A stretch of DNA of 39,950 bases from an uncultured Cetobacterium sp. (lineage in GTDB: Bacteria > Fusobacteriota > Fusobacteriia > Fusobacteriales > Fusobacteriaceae), in NCBI RefSeq assembly GCF_945952365.1, contig NZ_CAMFHX010000022.1, positions 1 through 39,950 on the forward strand. Direction: 5' to 3'. The position numbers and the translations under genes were made by a program. Shown here one piece after another: positions 1 through 7,540 of this stretch. Position 1 is the first letter of the stretch. Every line of letters starts with the position of its first letter. The notes under the pieces are model-generated. The model saw nothing but the letters and a program-made list of their open reading frames with translations, searched no databases and had not been told where the DNA came from.

Positions 1-98
1 TTCTGTTATTTTCATAACTTCTGACTATTTTCTCTATTCGGTTGCTAATGTCCTTATCACTTATTCGTTGTTTGCGGTGTTTCCCGCTCACAAGAAAT

Positions 99-127
99 AT
101 AGTACCATAAATTTGAAACTTCGTCAA
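99..127 (-). promoter_or_regulatory. Strong promoter reading out of the left edge (probable stable-RNA promoter)
   Basis: On the minus strand there is TTGACG (127-122), a 17-nt spacer and TACTAT (104-99), preceded by TGG, which gives an extended -10. A/T tracts upstream (129-180) look like an UP element. The predicted transcript starts near 92 and soon contains a small GCGG/CCGC hairpin (70-86). The same TG-purine-TACTAT box drives the tRNA genes at 7409-7492. An rRNA or tRNA operon beyond the edge is inferred, not seen. Confidence 0.55.
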
Positions 128-398
128 CACTTTTTTTATTTTTTTTATTTTTTATAAACAAAAATTTAAATTATCATGTAATTCATTTTTTCTTTTACAA
201 TACTATTATAAATATACCTATTTTTGCCCCACCTTCTACTAATTTAAAAAATATCAAAATTATAATATCTATTAATTTTAACTATATTTTTTAGAACGAC
301 TATTCTTTATAATTTTTTTAAAGCAACTTATCTAAATTTTATTCTTTATAAGAGCATTCCATATTTTTCGCCACAACTTTTTTACTTTTATAACAAAA
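128..398. other. Gene-free AT-rich stretch
   Basis: Very AT-rich DNA between the left-edge promoter and the terminator of the outer-membrane protein gene. I see no open frame with a ribosome binding site, no RNA gene and no repeat here. Its only apparent content is the A/T tracts upstream of the promoter at 99-127. Confidence 0.5.
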
Positions 399-422
399 GA
401 GGATGGAAAAACTTCCATCCTC
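385..422 (-). terminator. Rho-independent terminator of the outer-membrane protein gene
   Basis: A perfect 10-bp stem (399-408 pairing with 413-422) with a 4-nt loop is followed on the minus strand by TTTTGTTA. It lies about 60 nt after the stop codon at 484. Confidence 0.85.
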
Positions 423-483
423 ATATCTATCTTTAAAACTTATAAAAACTTTCTAAAAAAAAGTTATAACTCTTTAAATTTTA

Positions 484-1440
484 TTAGAATTTATAATCCC
501 AACCAGCTACAAACTCTCCGTAGTATTTATCTCTTTTATCAGTTGAATACTTTACAATTTCATATAAGTAACTTACATTAAAACTTAAATTATCTGAATA
601 TTGATAGTTTGTATTAATTCCATATCTTTGTAAATCTCCGAAATCATAATCTTCTTCAGTTTTAGCCGCTTTATCTGCTGCTGTAGAATCTTTCTTTAAT
701 CCTAATCTTATTTCAGCATCTGACGAGAATTTTCCAACAGAATATAATGGGAAGTAAGCTCTTAATTGATGCTCAGCAGACTCTACTCTATTACCGTTTT
801 CTACTACATCTCCAGTTTCTCTTACACCTTGGAAGTTATATCCTAATGTTAATGGCCCAAATGTTAAGTTTAAAGGCATTACCTCTACTCTATGATTGTC
901 ATTTTTATCACTTGAATCGTTTGCTGATTGGTGCATTAAATCAACCCATCCTGATACGAATCCATAAGAATACTTAGCTCTTGCATAATATCTGTCATAA
1001 GAACCTGCAAATCTAGCTCTTGCTCCTAATGAGTATTTGAAATCAGATGTTCTGTTGAAGTTTCTCCACGCATCTAACTCAAATCTTCTATCGTTCGCTC
1101 CATCTATAACTCCCTCATCAGAATCTAAAGTCCAAGCTCTATATGCATGAACTCCGTATGTCCAATCCCCTGATCCAGAAGCTAATCCTAATTTAGTTCC
1201 TAAATAAGTTAAACCGATGTCACCATCTGTACTTCCTGCATTGTTATCAATCTCTGTATACATTCCAAACTTAGTTACCTTTAGTAAAGGAGTCTCCTCT
1301 ACAACTACTACCTCTGCTACAGGCTCAGCTACTACTACAACCTCTTTTGATACTTCTACCGGCGCTACTACAGCCTCTTTCGCAGATGCAGTTGCTCCAA
1401 CTACTAATAAAGAACCTAATAAAAGTGCTAACTTTTTCAT
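484..1440 (-). CDS. Outer-membrane beta-barrel protein (porin-like)
   Basis: The 318-residue product begins with a signal peptide (MKKLALLLGSLLVVGATASA), probably cleaved after residue 20. A short acidic, valine-rich stretch (residues 21-50, two E-VVVV blocks) follows, and the rest is alternating polar/aromatic sequence typical of transmembrane beta strands. It ends in Lys-Phe, the terminal aromatic used in barrel assembly. The signal peptide and Val/Glu-rich segment resemble fusobacterial FomA-type outer membrane proteins, but the length and barrel sequence do not let me name the porin. Start: ATG at 1440 with GGAGGG 8 nt upstream. It is monocistronic, with its own promoter (1508-1536) and terminator (385-422). 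Pore function and substrate are unknown. Confidence 0.75.
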   Translation of the reverse strand: MKKLALLLGSLLVVGATASAKEAVVAPVEVSKEVVVVAEPVAEVVVVEETPLLKVTKFGMYTEIDNNAGSTDGDIGLTYLGTKLGLASGSGDWTYGVHAYRAWTLDSDEGVIDGANDRRFELDAWRNFNRTSDFKYSLGARARFAGSYDRYYARAKYSYGFVSGWVDLMHQSANDSSDKNDNHRVEVMPLNLTFGPLTLGYNFQGVRETGDVVENGNRVESAEHQLRAYFPLYSVGKFSSDAEIRLGLKKDSTAADKAAKTEEDYDFGDLQRYGINTNYQYSDNLSFNVSYLYEIVKYSTDKRDKYYGEFVAGWDYKF

Positions 1441-1507
1441 ATAAATTCCCTCCAGTTAATTTTATTTTTTTTAGAAATCCCCGTTTTGAATTTCTCCCGT
1501 TATGTAG

Positions 1508-1536
1508 TTTATACAATATTTTAATTCATTTGTAAA
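1508..1536 (-). promoter_or_regulatory. Promoter of the outer-membrane protein gene
   Basis: TTTACA (1536-1531), a 17-nt spacer and TATAAA (1513-1508) on the minus strand. This leaves a 5' untranslated region of roughly 60 nt before the ATG at 1440. Confidence 0.7.
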
Positions 1537-1810
1537 CATTTTTTTATTTTTTTCAAACTTTTTACAACTTTTTTACGTCTACATTTTTTCGCTTTTTTTA
1601 ATGATTTTTTATCATTTTTTTAATCCAACTAAACTTTTTTGTAATTTTGTAAAGTATAACATCACTGAATATTTAGTCATCGCTTTTTTTACATATATAT
1701 TTTTTATTTTAAAATTCTATTATATATATCTATATCTATCAAAATATTTTTTTGTAATTAATATTTTACACCTTCACTTTATTAAAAAAATTAATTAACT
1801 TTTAGAGTAT
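1537..1810. other. Gene-free AT-rich stretch
   Basis: T/A-rich DNA between the outer-membrane protein promoter and the rpsI terminator. The only open frame (plus strand, near 1601-1798) is low-complexity Phe/Ile/Tyr/Lys sequence without a ribosome binding site. I see no RNA gene. Confidence 0.5.
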
Positions 1811-1848
1811 TTACAAATAAAAAAAAGCAGATACATAAATGTATCTGC
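1811..1848 (-). terminator. Terminator of the rplM-rpsI operon
   Basis: A GCAGATAC / GTATCTGC stem (1827-1848) is followed on the minus strand by a run of eight T. It lies about 22 nt after the rpsI stop. Confidence 0.9.
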
Positions 1849-1870
1849 AAAACTTCTTGAATAAAAACAA

Positions 1871-2269
1871 TTATCTCTTTGAGAATTGTGGAGATCTTCT
1901 TGCTTTTCTCTTTCCGTATTTCTTTCTTTCTACCATTCTTGAGTCTCTTGTTAAGAATCCAGCTGCTTTTAAAGCTCCTCTTAAAGTCTCATCAGCTTCA
2001 ACTAAAGCTCTTGATAATCCGTGTCTGATAGCTCCTGCTTGTCCAGCGTTTCCTCCACCGATTACGTTTACTTTAACTTCGAACTTGTCTAAAGTTTCAG
2101 TTAAGTTTAATGGTTGCTCAACGATTTTAGAAAGTAACTCTCTTCCACCGAAGTAATCTGCCATAGTTTTTCCGTTTATTTCGATTCCTTTTCCACCAGG
2201 GATAAGTCTTACTCTTGCTACTGAAGTTTTTCTTCTTCCAGTTCCTCTATATTGAATCATTTCTGCCAC
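1871..2269 (-). CDS. rpsI: 30S ribosomal protein S9
   Basis: A 132-residue protein of normal S9 length. It has the S9 landmarks: [13 protein letters not shown] near the N-terminus, a [19 protein letters not shown] block in the middle and a basic tail ending in the conserved Ser-Lys-Arg, which reaches the ribosomal P-site tRNA. The frame stays open up to a TTG at 2275, but AGGAGG sits only 2 nt from that TTG and 8 nt from the GTG at 2269. I therefore take the GTG as the start. It is the second gene of the L13-S9 operon, 17 nt after rplM, and ends at the terminator at 1827-1848. Confidence 0.95.
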   Translation of the reverse strand: MAEMIQYRGTGRRKTSVARVRLIPGGKGIEINGKTMADYFGGRELLSKIVEQPLNLTETLDKFEVKVNVIGGGNAGQAGAIRHGLSRALVEADETLRGALKAAGFLTRDSRMVERKKYGKRKARRSPQFSKR

Positions 2270-2286
2270 TGTCAATCCCTCCTAAA

Positions 2287-2721
2287 TTAAAATTCTACCT
2301 TTACTGGTTTTTGTGCAGTATGAGCGTGCTCAGCTCCAACAAATATTCTTAGTCTTGTTAATTGCTCTCTTCCTAATCTGTTCTTTGGAAGCATTCTCTT
2401 AACAGCTAGCATTAAAGCTTCTTTAGGATTCTTAGCAAGAATCTCTTCTAATCTTCTTTCTTTTAATCCACCAGGGAATCCTGAGTGACTGTAGTATACT
2501 TTATCTGTTAATTTCTTTCCAGTTACAGCGATCTTCTCGATGTTTGTAACGATTACGAAGTCTCCTCCATCAATATGTGGAGTGTAAGAAACTTTATCTT
2601 TACCCATTAATTTCTTAGCTATTTCAGCAGCTAATCTTCCTAAAATTTTACCTTCTGCGTCGTATTGAACGAATTCTCTAACAACGTCTTCTTTTCTTTG
2701 CATTGCTGTGTATTTTTTCAC
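2287..2721 (-). CDS. rplM: 50S ribosomal protein L13
   Basis: A 144-residue protein matching L13 throughout. Recognisable blocks are DAEGKILGRLAAEIAKKLMGK, HIDGGDFVIVTN, YYSHSGFPGG and AVKRMLPKNRLGR. It is an early-assembling 50S protein that binds 23S rRNA. The start is a GTG at 2721: AGGAGG lies 9 nt upstream, whereas the ATG six codons later has no such site. It is the first gene of the rplM-rpsI operon, driven by a consensus promoter (2808-2836) with an approximately 80-nt structured leader that may mediate feedback control. Confidence 0.96.
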   Translation of the reverse strand: MKKYTAMQRKEDVVREFVQYDAEGKILGRLAAEIAKKLMGKDKVSYTPHIDGGDFVIVTNIEKIAVTGKKLTDKVYYSHSGFPGGLKERRLEEILAKNPKEALMLAVKRMLPKNRLGREQLTRLRIFVGAEHAHTAQKPVKVEF

Positions 2722-2801
2722 GTTTTTTTTCCTCCTCGAAAATAGTTATATTTTTTTAATATAACGAACGGCGTTCCTTTGTGGGAAAGGATTTATTATA
2801 C
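2722..2801 (-). promoter_or_regulatory. Candidate L13 operon leader RNA
   Basis: This is the predicted 5' untranslated region of rplM. It can fold into TCCTTT/AAAGGA with a 5-nt loop (2775-2791) and GTTATATT/AATATAAC (2745-2765), separated by GAACGCCGTTC. Neither hairpin has a T-run, so they do not look like terminators. L13 leaders that regulate rplM-rpsI are known in other phyla. Assignment to that class rests on position and a loosely remembered motif. Confidence 0.45.
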
Positions 2802-2807
2802 CTATCT

Positions 2808-2836
2808 ATTATATCCACTTTTTCTTATTTTGTCAA
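2808..2836 (-). promoter_or_regulatory. Consensus promoter of rplM-rpsI
   Basis: TTGACA (2836-2831), 17-nt spacer, TATAAT (2813-2808): a perfect sigma-70 type match. The -35 begins directly after the stop codon of satP (2837-2839). Confidence 0.9.
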
Positions 2837-3448
2837 TTACTTTTTGAAGATTCCTAAAGGTTTTCCTAGAGGTAAAAACTCTCTTCCAAAAGTTTTATTT
2901 AATACGTTTGCAGCCGATCCGTAGAATGACATTAAAGCGATTAGTAACTCAGCTACTGATGCTAAAGTGTGCATTGCATGAGGAGCAATTCCAAATGCTG
3001 ATCCAGCTAATCCTATGAATAGGAAATCGATTAATACAAATATTATTAATAAAGTTTTGTTTGTTTCAACTGATCCAAGTGTCATGTATAATGAGAAGAT
3101 TAAATATCCTAAAAATACAAATCCAAAAGCCTTAGGGTCTGCTGCAGCTTTCATAGCCTCTCCAAATACTCCAAGTTGTATCATCCAACTCATTGCCATA
3201 CCAAACCAGAAGAATGCATATCCTCCGAATGCTGTAGTTCCGAATACATTTCCGTGTTTAATATCGTTTAAACAAGCGATTAATTGAACAAAAGCTCCTA
3301 AGAATATTGCCCAAGGAATTACCATAGATACTCCACTTACAATTCCAAACTTATTTGCTGATGCTACTAACGTAACAATTGCAAGACCTAATAGTCCTAA
3401 TGCTGAAGGGTCTGCTACTTCAATTTTTACATGATTGTTTTGATTCAT
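2837..3448 (-). CDS. satP: Acetate/succinate transporter, GPR1/FUN34/YaaH family
   Basis: A 203-residue integral membrane protein with six predicted hydrophobic helices (about residues 17-34, 43-60, 72-92, 108-127, 132-150 and 157-180). The N-terminal ADPSALGLLGLA corresponds to the family's NPAPLGL signature. Family members move acetate and succinate across the inner membrane with protons. The start ATG (3448) has AAGGAG about 13 nt upstream, a long spacing. It has its own promoter (3492-3520), and I see no terminator before rplM, so some readthrough is possible. The exact substrate is inferred from the family. Confidence 0.88.
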   Translation of the reverse strand: MNQNNHVKIEVADPSALGLLGLAIVTLVASANKFGIVSGVSMVIPWAIFLGAFVQLIACLNDIKHGNVFGTTAFGGYAFFWFGMAMSWMIQLGVFGEAMKAAADPKAFGFVFLGYLIFSLYMTLGSVETNKTLLIIFVLIDFLFIGLAGSAFGIAPHAMHTLASVAELLIALMSFYGSAANVLNKTFGREFLPLGKPLGIFKK

Positions 3449-3491
3449 TTTCTTTTTTTAGCTCCTTAATTAATTTTTTTTCGCAAGGAGT

Positions 3492-3520
3492 ATTTTAACC
3501 TTTTAATAAAGCTTTGTCAA
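3492..3520 (-). promoter_or_regulatory. Promoter of satP
   Basis: TTGACA (3520-3515), 17-nt spacer, TAAAAT (3497-3492) on the minus strand, starting 25 nt after the upstream ROK kinase stop codon. Confidence 0.75.
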
Positions 3521-3545
3521 CAAATACTTAACTTAATTTATTTTA

Positions 3546-4493
3546 CTAAATTGTTAAAGCCGATGCCCCTTTTATTCCAGCATCATTTCCTAACTCTCCC
3601 AATCTAATTTTCAAGTTTTCAATTGTTATTGCAAGAGCGTAGTTAGGTAGCTTTTCTTTAACTTTATCCAACAATATATCTCCTGCTAAAGCTACTCCAC
3701 CAGATAAAATTATTACATCTGGATTGATGATATTTAAAACATTTCCAATTCCCATAGACAAGTATTCTGCTACATAATCGACAATACTCAAAGCAAACTC
3801 GTCACCTTTTTTAGCTTCATCAAATACGTGCTTAGCTTCTAATTTATTTAAATCACCATCTATAGCTTTATAAACTCCATTAGTTTTATTTATTTGTAAT
3901 CTAGATAATGTTTCTCTTATCACTCCTGTTGCTGAAGCGTATGTTTCAAAGCACCCTTTTTGACCACATCCACAAAGCTTACCCTCTTTTTCTAACTTCA
4001 TATGTCCTATCTCTCCACCAGCACCTGTTGCACCTGAAATCAGCTTTCCATCTACAAATATTCCTCCGCCAACTCCAGTTCCAAGAGCTATCGTTACACT
4101 TTTAGAATACCCTTTCCCTGCACCATAAAGAGTTTCACCAAGAGCTATTACATTTACATCGTTATCAAGTCTTGTTTTTACACCTGAAATCTCTTCCATT
4201 TTTTCACTTATATTTATATTTTTTTCCCAAGGGAAGTTAGCAAAAAACGCTACTTTCTTTTGATCTATAACTGGCCCAGGGATTCCCATTCCAATTCCTT
4301 TTATCAAATCTCTACTTATATCTAACTCTTCAGCCATCTCTAAAACAGTTTCCCATATTTTGTTAAGTGTATAATCAACACCCTCTATCGAATCTGTCTT
4401 TATACTCGTACTTTTCAAAATGTCACCTTGGTCATTTAATAACCCTATTTTACTGTTTGTTCCTCCGATATCTACCCCTACAAAATAATTCAT
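3546..4493 (-). CDS. ROK-family sugar kinase (probable glucokinase)
   Basis: A 315-residue cytoplasmic kinase of the ROK family. The N-terminal phosphate-binding motif is DIGGTNSK (residues 8-15). The ROK signature follows: GGEIGHMKLEKEG, then the zinc-binding CGCGQKGCFET cysteine cluster. NDVNVIALGE and GTGVGGGI are also present. Fusobacterial and Firmicutes proteins of this length usually phosphorylate glucose, but other hexoses or ManNAc cannot be excluded from sequence. No N-terminal helix-turn-helix is present, so it is a kinase rather than a NagC-type repressor. Its ribosome binding site (AGGAGGGAG) overlaps the stop codon of the M32 peptidase gene, so the two are probably co-transcribed. 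Confidence 0.85.
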   Translation of the reverse strand: MNYFVGVDIGGTNSKIGLLNDQGDILKSTSIKTDSIEGVDYTLNKIWETVLEMAEELDISRDLIKGIGMGIPGPVIDQKKVAFFANFPWEKNINISEKMEEISGVKTRLDNDVNVIALGETLYGAGKGYSKSVTIALGTGVGGGIFVDGKLISGATGAGGEIGHMKLEKEGKLCGCGQKGCFETYASATGVIRETLSRLQINKTNGVYKAIDGDLNKLEAKHVFDEAKKGDEFALSIVDYVAEYLSMGIGNVLNIINPDVIILSGGVALAGDILLDKVKEKLPNYALAITIENLKIRLGELGNDAGIKGASALTI

Positions 4494-4508
4494 TTTAAAA
4501 TCTCCCTC

Positions 4509-5996
4509 CTAGTCATAAATTTCTCTATATTTTTCTTTTAAATACTCTATATAATAATCTGGATTTAACTCCTCTCCAGTTATTAGAACCATCAGTTCTT
4601 TTGGTGATTTCAACTTTCCAAACTTATGAATTTTTTCTATCAACCACTTTTTTATATCCTTTAACTCTCCTCGTTCTAAAGCTCCCTCTATATTAATCTC
4701 TTTTTTCATAGCTCTCAAAATCTGAATTGAGTATACATTCCCTAATGCATATGATGGAAAATACCCTATAAGACCACAAGACCAATGAACATCTTGTAAA
4801 ACCCCTTCTGAATCTTTTTCAGGAACAACTCCTAAATACTCCTTCATTTTTCCATTCCAGATTTCAGGTAAATCTTTAATCAAATACTCTCCTGACAAAA
4901 TCCCTTTTTCAATCTCATATCTTATCATTATATGTAATGAATATGTTAACTCATCCGCTTCAACTCTTATAAATGAAGGTGAAACTTCATTTATACCTTT
5001 ATATATCTCATCTAAAGTTAAATTTTCTAACGCTTCATATTTACACTTACTTTTATTTAAAAATCCATACCAAAACTCTCTACTTCTTCCAATTACATTT
5101 TCATAAAATCTAGACTGCGATTCATGAATTCCCATAGAAGCTCCATCTGCTAATAAAGTATCTTTTATCTCGTCTCCAATATTTTGCTCATATATCCCAT
5201 GTCCACCTTCGTGAATTGTACTATATACACTTGAAAATGGTAACTCTTCAAAATATCTTGTTGTCAGTCTTACATCACTTTTATCAACTGTTAAAGTAAA
5301 TGGATGAGCACTCTCCGATAAAACTCCTCTTTCTAAATCAAACCCTATATATTTTAGTATCTCTTCTGAGAATCTCTTTTGCTCTCTTTTATCAACTTTA
5401 AAATTAAGTTTTTCTGAAAATTTTCTATCTCTACTTTTAATCTCTTTTAGTAAAGGAACAATCTCTTTTTTCAACTCTGCAAAAAACAAATCTAACTTCT
5501 CTACATTCATCCCTTTTTCATAATCATTTAAAATAGTAGAATAAATATCACCTTCTACTTTTCGATACTGAATAAATTTTTTATTAAAATTAAAAATCTC
5601 CTCTAAAACAGGTGCAAAACTCTCAAAATCATTTTTCTCACGAGCTACTTCCCAAATCCCTTGAGCTTTTGCTGTCAGCTCAGAATAAGCTTTATACTCA
5701 TCCGCTGGAATAACCTTTATTTTCAAAATCTCTTCCTCAAGCTGCTCTATCTCTTTTTTCGTTATCTCATCTAATTCGTTTTCTTTCTCCTTCAATACCT
5801 CAATCATTTTCAAAAATTTTTCTGATGTAGTTAAATTATAACTTCTTAAACTCAATTCTCCTATCATTTCAGAGAGTAATTTATAACCACCCTTTGGTGT
5901 TTGTGTCTCCAAATCCCACTGAAGCAGGGCTAACATCGAATCAATCATTTTCTTCTCTTTAATCATCTCTCTAAAACTAATTATATTTTTTTCCAT
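4509..5996 (-). CDS. M32-family metallocarboxypeptidase (carboxypeptidase Taq type)
   Basis: A 495-residue cytoplasmic zinc peptidase of the usual M32 length (about 500). The catalytic HEGGH is at residues 262-266 with its preceding Ile, the third zinc ligand lies in HESQSRFYEN (291-300), and HPF (231-233) is also an M32 hallmark. The family trims C-terminal residues from peptides, with broad specificity except for proline. Start: ATG at 5996 with GAGGTG about 4 nt upstream. It is the first gene of a two-gene unit with the ROK kinase, transcribed from 6022-6050, divergent from trpS. Confidence 0.92.
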   Translation of the reverse strand: MEKNIISFREMIKEKKMIDSMLALLQWDLETQTPKGGYKLLSEMIGELSLRSYNLTTSEKFLKMIEVLKEKENELDEITKKEIEQLEEEILKIKVIPADEYKAYSELTAKAQGIWEVAREKNDFESFAPVLEEIFNFNKKFIQYRKVEGDIYSTILNDYEKGMNVEKLDLFFAELKKEIVPLLKEIKSRDRKFSEKLNFKVDKREQKRFSEEILKYIGFDLERGVLSESAHPFTLTVDKSDVRLTTRYFEELPFSSVYSTIHEGGHGIYEQNIGDEIKDTLLADGASMGIHESQSRFYENVIGRSREFWYGFLNKSKCKYEALENLTLDEIYKGINEVSPSFIRVEADELTYSLHIMIRYEIEKGILSGEYLIKDLPEIWNGKMKEYLGVVPEKDSEGVLQDVHWSCGLIGYFPSYALGNVYSIQILRAMKKEINIEGALERGELKDIKKWLIEKIHKFGKLKSPKELMVLITGEELNPDYYIEYLKEKYREIYD

Positions 5997-6021
5997 AATT
6001 CACCTCACCATCTTTTTTCTA

Positions 6022-6050
6022 ATTATATTTAATTTTTCTAACTTTAACAA
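6022..6050 (-). promoter_or_regulatory. Promoter of the M32 peptidase-ROK kinase unit
   Basis: TTGTTA (6050-6045), 17-nt spacer, TATAAT (6027-6022) on the minus strand, giving a leader of about 20 nt. Confidence 0.8.
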
Positions 6051-6067
6051 GATTTTTCCTGCTCTTA

Positions 6068-6096
6068 TTGATAATTTTATAAAAATAATGTAAACT
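6068..6096 (+). promoter_or_regulatory. Promoter of trpS
   Basis: TTGATA (6068-6073), 17-nt spacer, TAAACT (6091-6096) on the plus strand. The leader would be only about 30 nt, too short for a T-box. Confidence 0.55.
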
Positions 6097-6132
6097 TAAA
6101 TGTAAAATATATTAAAATTAAAAGGAGTGCTT

Positions 6133-7116
6133 ATGAAAAGAAGTATATCTGGTATCCAACCAAGTGGAATTTTACACTTAGGTAACTATTTCGGTGCCAT
6201 GAAACAATTTATAGAAAACCAAAACAACTACGAAGGATTTTACTTTATAGCTGACTACCACTCATTAACATCACTTACTGATCCTAAATCTTTAAGAGAA
6301 AACTCATACAATATAGTTTTAGACTATTTAGCTTTAGGACTTGATCCAGAAAAATCAACAATTTTCTTACAATCAGATGTTCCTGAGCATGTTGAATTGA
6401 TGTGGTTACTATCTAATATAACTCCTGTTGGACTTTTAGAAAGAGGTCACTCATATAAAGATAAAGTTGCAAAAGGATTTACACCTAACACAGGACTTTT
6501 AACTTATCCTGTCCTTATGGCTTCTGATATCTTATTATACGATGCTGATGTTGTTCCTGTCGGTAAAGATCAAAAGCAGCATTTAGAGATGGCTAGAGAT
6601 ATTGCTATCAAGTTCAATCAACAATATGAAGTTGAACTATTTAAACTTCCTGAACCTCAAATTTTAGAAAGTTTAGCTGTTATTCCTGGAACTGACGGTC
6701 AAAAAATGAGTAAATCTTACGGAAATACAATTAACATGTTCGCCTCTAAAAAAGAGTTAAAAAAGCAAGTTATGAGTATCGTAACCGATTCTACTCCTTT
6801 AGAGGAGCCTAAGAACCCTGATAACAATATTGTAAAACTTTATGAATTATTTGCTACTAAAGAAGCTGTTGAAGAGATGAAAGCGAAATTTGTTGCTGGA
6901 AACTACGGTTATGGACACGCTAAAACTGAACTTTTAAATGCCATTCTTGATTACTTTAAAGACGCAAGAGAAAAAAGAGAAGAGTTAGCTAACAATATGG
7001 AGTATGTTGAAGAAGTTTTAGCTAAAGGAGCAACTAAAGCTAGAGCTATTGCTAGAGAAAAGCTTACTGCTGCTAAAATTGCTGTTGGATTAGCTGGAAA
7101 CGCTTATAGAAAATAG
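6133..7116 (+). CDS. trpS: Tryptophanyl-tRNA synthetase
   Basis: A 327-residue class I aminoacyl-tRNA synthetase that charges tRNA-Trp. The class I HIGH motif appears as HLGN (residues 15-18, in PSGILHLGNYFGA) and the KMSKS loop is exact (191-195). The GLLTYPVLMASDILLY block forms part of the Trp/ATP site in the family. The frame is open from a GTG at 6127, but that GTG overlaps the Shine-Dalgarno AAAGGAG, so the ATG at 6133 (5 nt after it) is the start. It is the only plus-strand gene in the first 11 kb and ends at a bidirectional terminator shared with the facing tRNA genes. Confidence 0.97.
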   Translation: MKRSISGIQPSGILHLGNYFGAMKQFIENQNNYEGFYFIADYHSLTSLTDPKSLRENSYNIVLDYLALGLDPEKSTIFLQSDVPEHVELMWLLSNITPVGLLERGHSYKDKVAKGFTPNTGLLTYPVLMASDILLYDADVVPVGKDQKQHLEMARDIAIKFNQQYEVELFKLPEPQILESLAVIPGTDGQKMSKSYGNTINMFASKKELKKQVMSIVTDSTPLEEPKNPDNNIVKLYELFATKEAVEEMKAKFVAGNYGYGHAKTELLNAILDYFKDAREKREELANNMEYVEEVLAKGATKARAIAREKLTAAKIAVGLAGNAYRK

Positions 7117-7140
7117 ATATATAATATAGTAGGAAAACAA

Positions 7141-7170
7141 AAAAGACAGCTTTTGCTGTCTTTTAATTTT
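7141..7170. terminator. Bidirectional terminator between trpS and the tRNA genes
   Basis: A 10-bp perfect stem, AAAAGACAGC (7141-7150) with GCTGTCTTTT (7155-7164), and a TTTT loop. T-runs follow on both strands, so it can end trpS (+) and tRNA-Arg (-) transcripts. Confidence 0.9.
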
Positions 7171-7178
7171 ATTATTTA

Positions 7179-7255
7179 TGGCGCACCCGAGAGGAATCGA
7201 ACCCCTAACCCCCTGATCCGTAGTCAGGTGCTCTATCCAATTGAGCCACGGATGC
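7179..7255 (-). tRNA. tRNA-Arg (anticodon ACG)
   Basis: A 77-nt cloverleaf with encoded CCA. The acceptor stem is GCATCCG with CGGGTGC, the T-loop is GGTTCGATTCC and the anticodon loop is CTACGGA (plus-strand 7217-7223), with ACG at 7219-7221. The first anticodon base is presumably deaminated to inosine by TadA to read CGU/CGC/CGA, as in other bacteria. Confidence 0.96.
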
Positions 7256-7265
7256 ACATTTTAGT

Positions 7266-7293
7266 TATAAAAAAAAGGTAGTTATTCTACCTT
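7266..7293 (-). terminator. Terminator between tRNA-Ser(GCT) and tRNA-Arg
   Basis: An AAGGTAG/CTACCTT stem (7275-7281 with 7287-7293) and a 5-nt loop are followed on the minus strand by eight T. It sits inside the tRNA cluster, ahead of tRNA-Arg. Confidence 0.7.
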
Positions 7294-7308
7294 CAGTTAT
7301 CTTTATAA

Positions 7309-7400
7309 TGGCGGTGAAGGTGAGATTTGAACTCACGGTACGGGATTAACCGTACTCTCCCTTAGCAGGGGAGTGCATTAGGCCACTCTGCCACTTCACC
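7309..7400 (-). tRNA. tRNA-Ser (anticodon GCT)
   Basis: A 92-nt class II tRNA with the long variable arm typical of serine (GTACGG...CCGTAC). The acceptor stem is GGTGAAG/CTTCACC, the CCA is encoded, and the anticodon loop CTGCTAA carries GCT (plus-strand 7364-7366). It reads AGC/AGU. Confidence 0.96.
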
Positions 7401-7408
7401 ATCCTTTA

Positions 7409-7492
7409 TGGCGGAAGGTCAGAGACTCGAACTCTGAAGTCTTGCGACGCCGGTTTTCAAGACCGGTTCCTTACCAGTTAGGGTAACCTTCC
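7409..7492 (-). tRNA. tRNA-Ser (anticodon TGA)
   Basis: An 84-nt class II tRNA with a shorter variable arm (GTC-GCAA-GAC). The acceptor stem is GGAAGGT/ACCTTCC, the CCA is encoded, and the anticodon loop CTTGAAA carries TGA (plus-strand 7457-7459). It is first in the minus-strand tRNA cluster. Confidence 0.96.
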
Positions 7493-7502
7493 GTACATAG
7501 AA

Positions 7503-7531
7503 ATAGTATCATATTTTTCATTTGATGTCAA
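7503..7531 (-). promoter_or_regulatory. Promoter of the tRNA cluster
   Basis: TTGACA (7531-7526), 17-nt spacer, TACTAT (7508-7503) preceded by TGA (extended -10). The predicted start is a few bases upstream of the tRNA-Ser(TGA) 5' end at 7492. Confidence 0.85.
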
Positions 7532-7540
7532 ATACTTTTT

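Noticed and set aside
1290-1440. Short repeats (GTAGTAGT-like) in the outer-membrane protein gene as a phase-variation tract
   Set aside because: The repeats are imperfect codon-level Val/Glu repeats in frame, not a uniform short tandem repeat that would slip, and the frame is intact.
1601-1798. 65-codon plus-strand open frame in the AT-rich gap
   Set aside because: Phe/Ile/Tyr/Lys-only composition expected of AT-rich DNA, with no ribosome binding site or promoter of note.
1839-2156. 105-codon open frame on the plus strand opposite rpsI
   Set aside because: Antisense shadow of a ribosomal protein gene; it also starts inside the rpsI terminator.
3546-4493. ROK protein as a NagC/XylR-type repressor
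   Set aside because: No N-terminal winged-helix domain; the protein begins directly with the kinase phosphate-binding motif and has kinase length.
6051-6132. T-box or trp-type leader before trpS
   Set aside because: The space between the promoter and the start codon is about 30 nt, too short for a T-box, and no terminator/antiterminator hairpin is visible.
7179-7492. tRNA cluster as an integration site for a mobile element
   Set aside because: No integrase, no repeated tRNA 3' end and no foreign-looking DNA nearby; both flanks are ordinary core genes.
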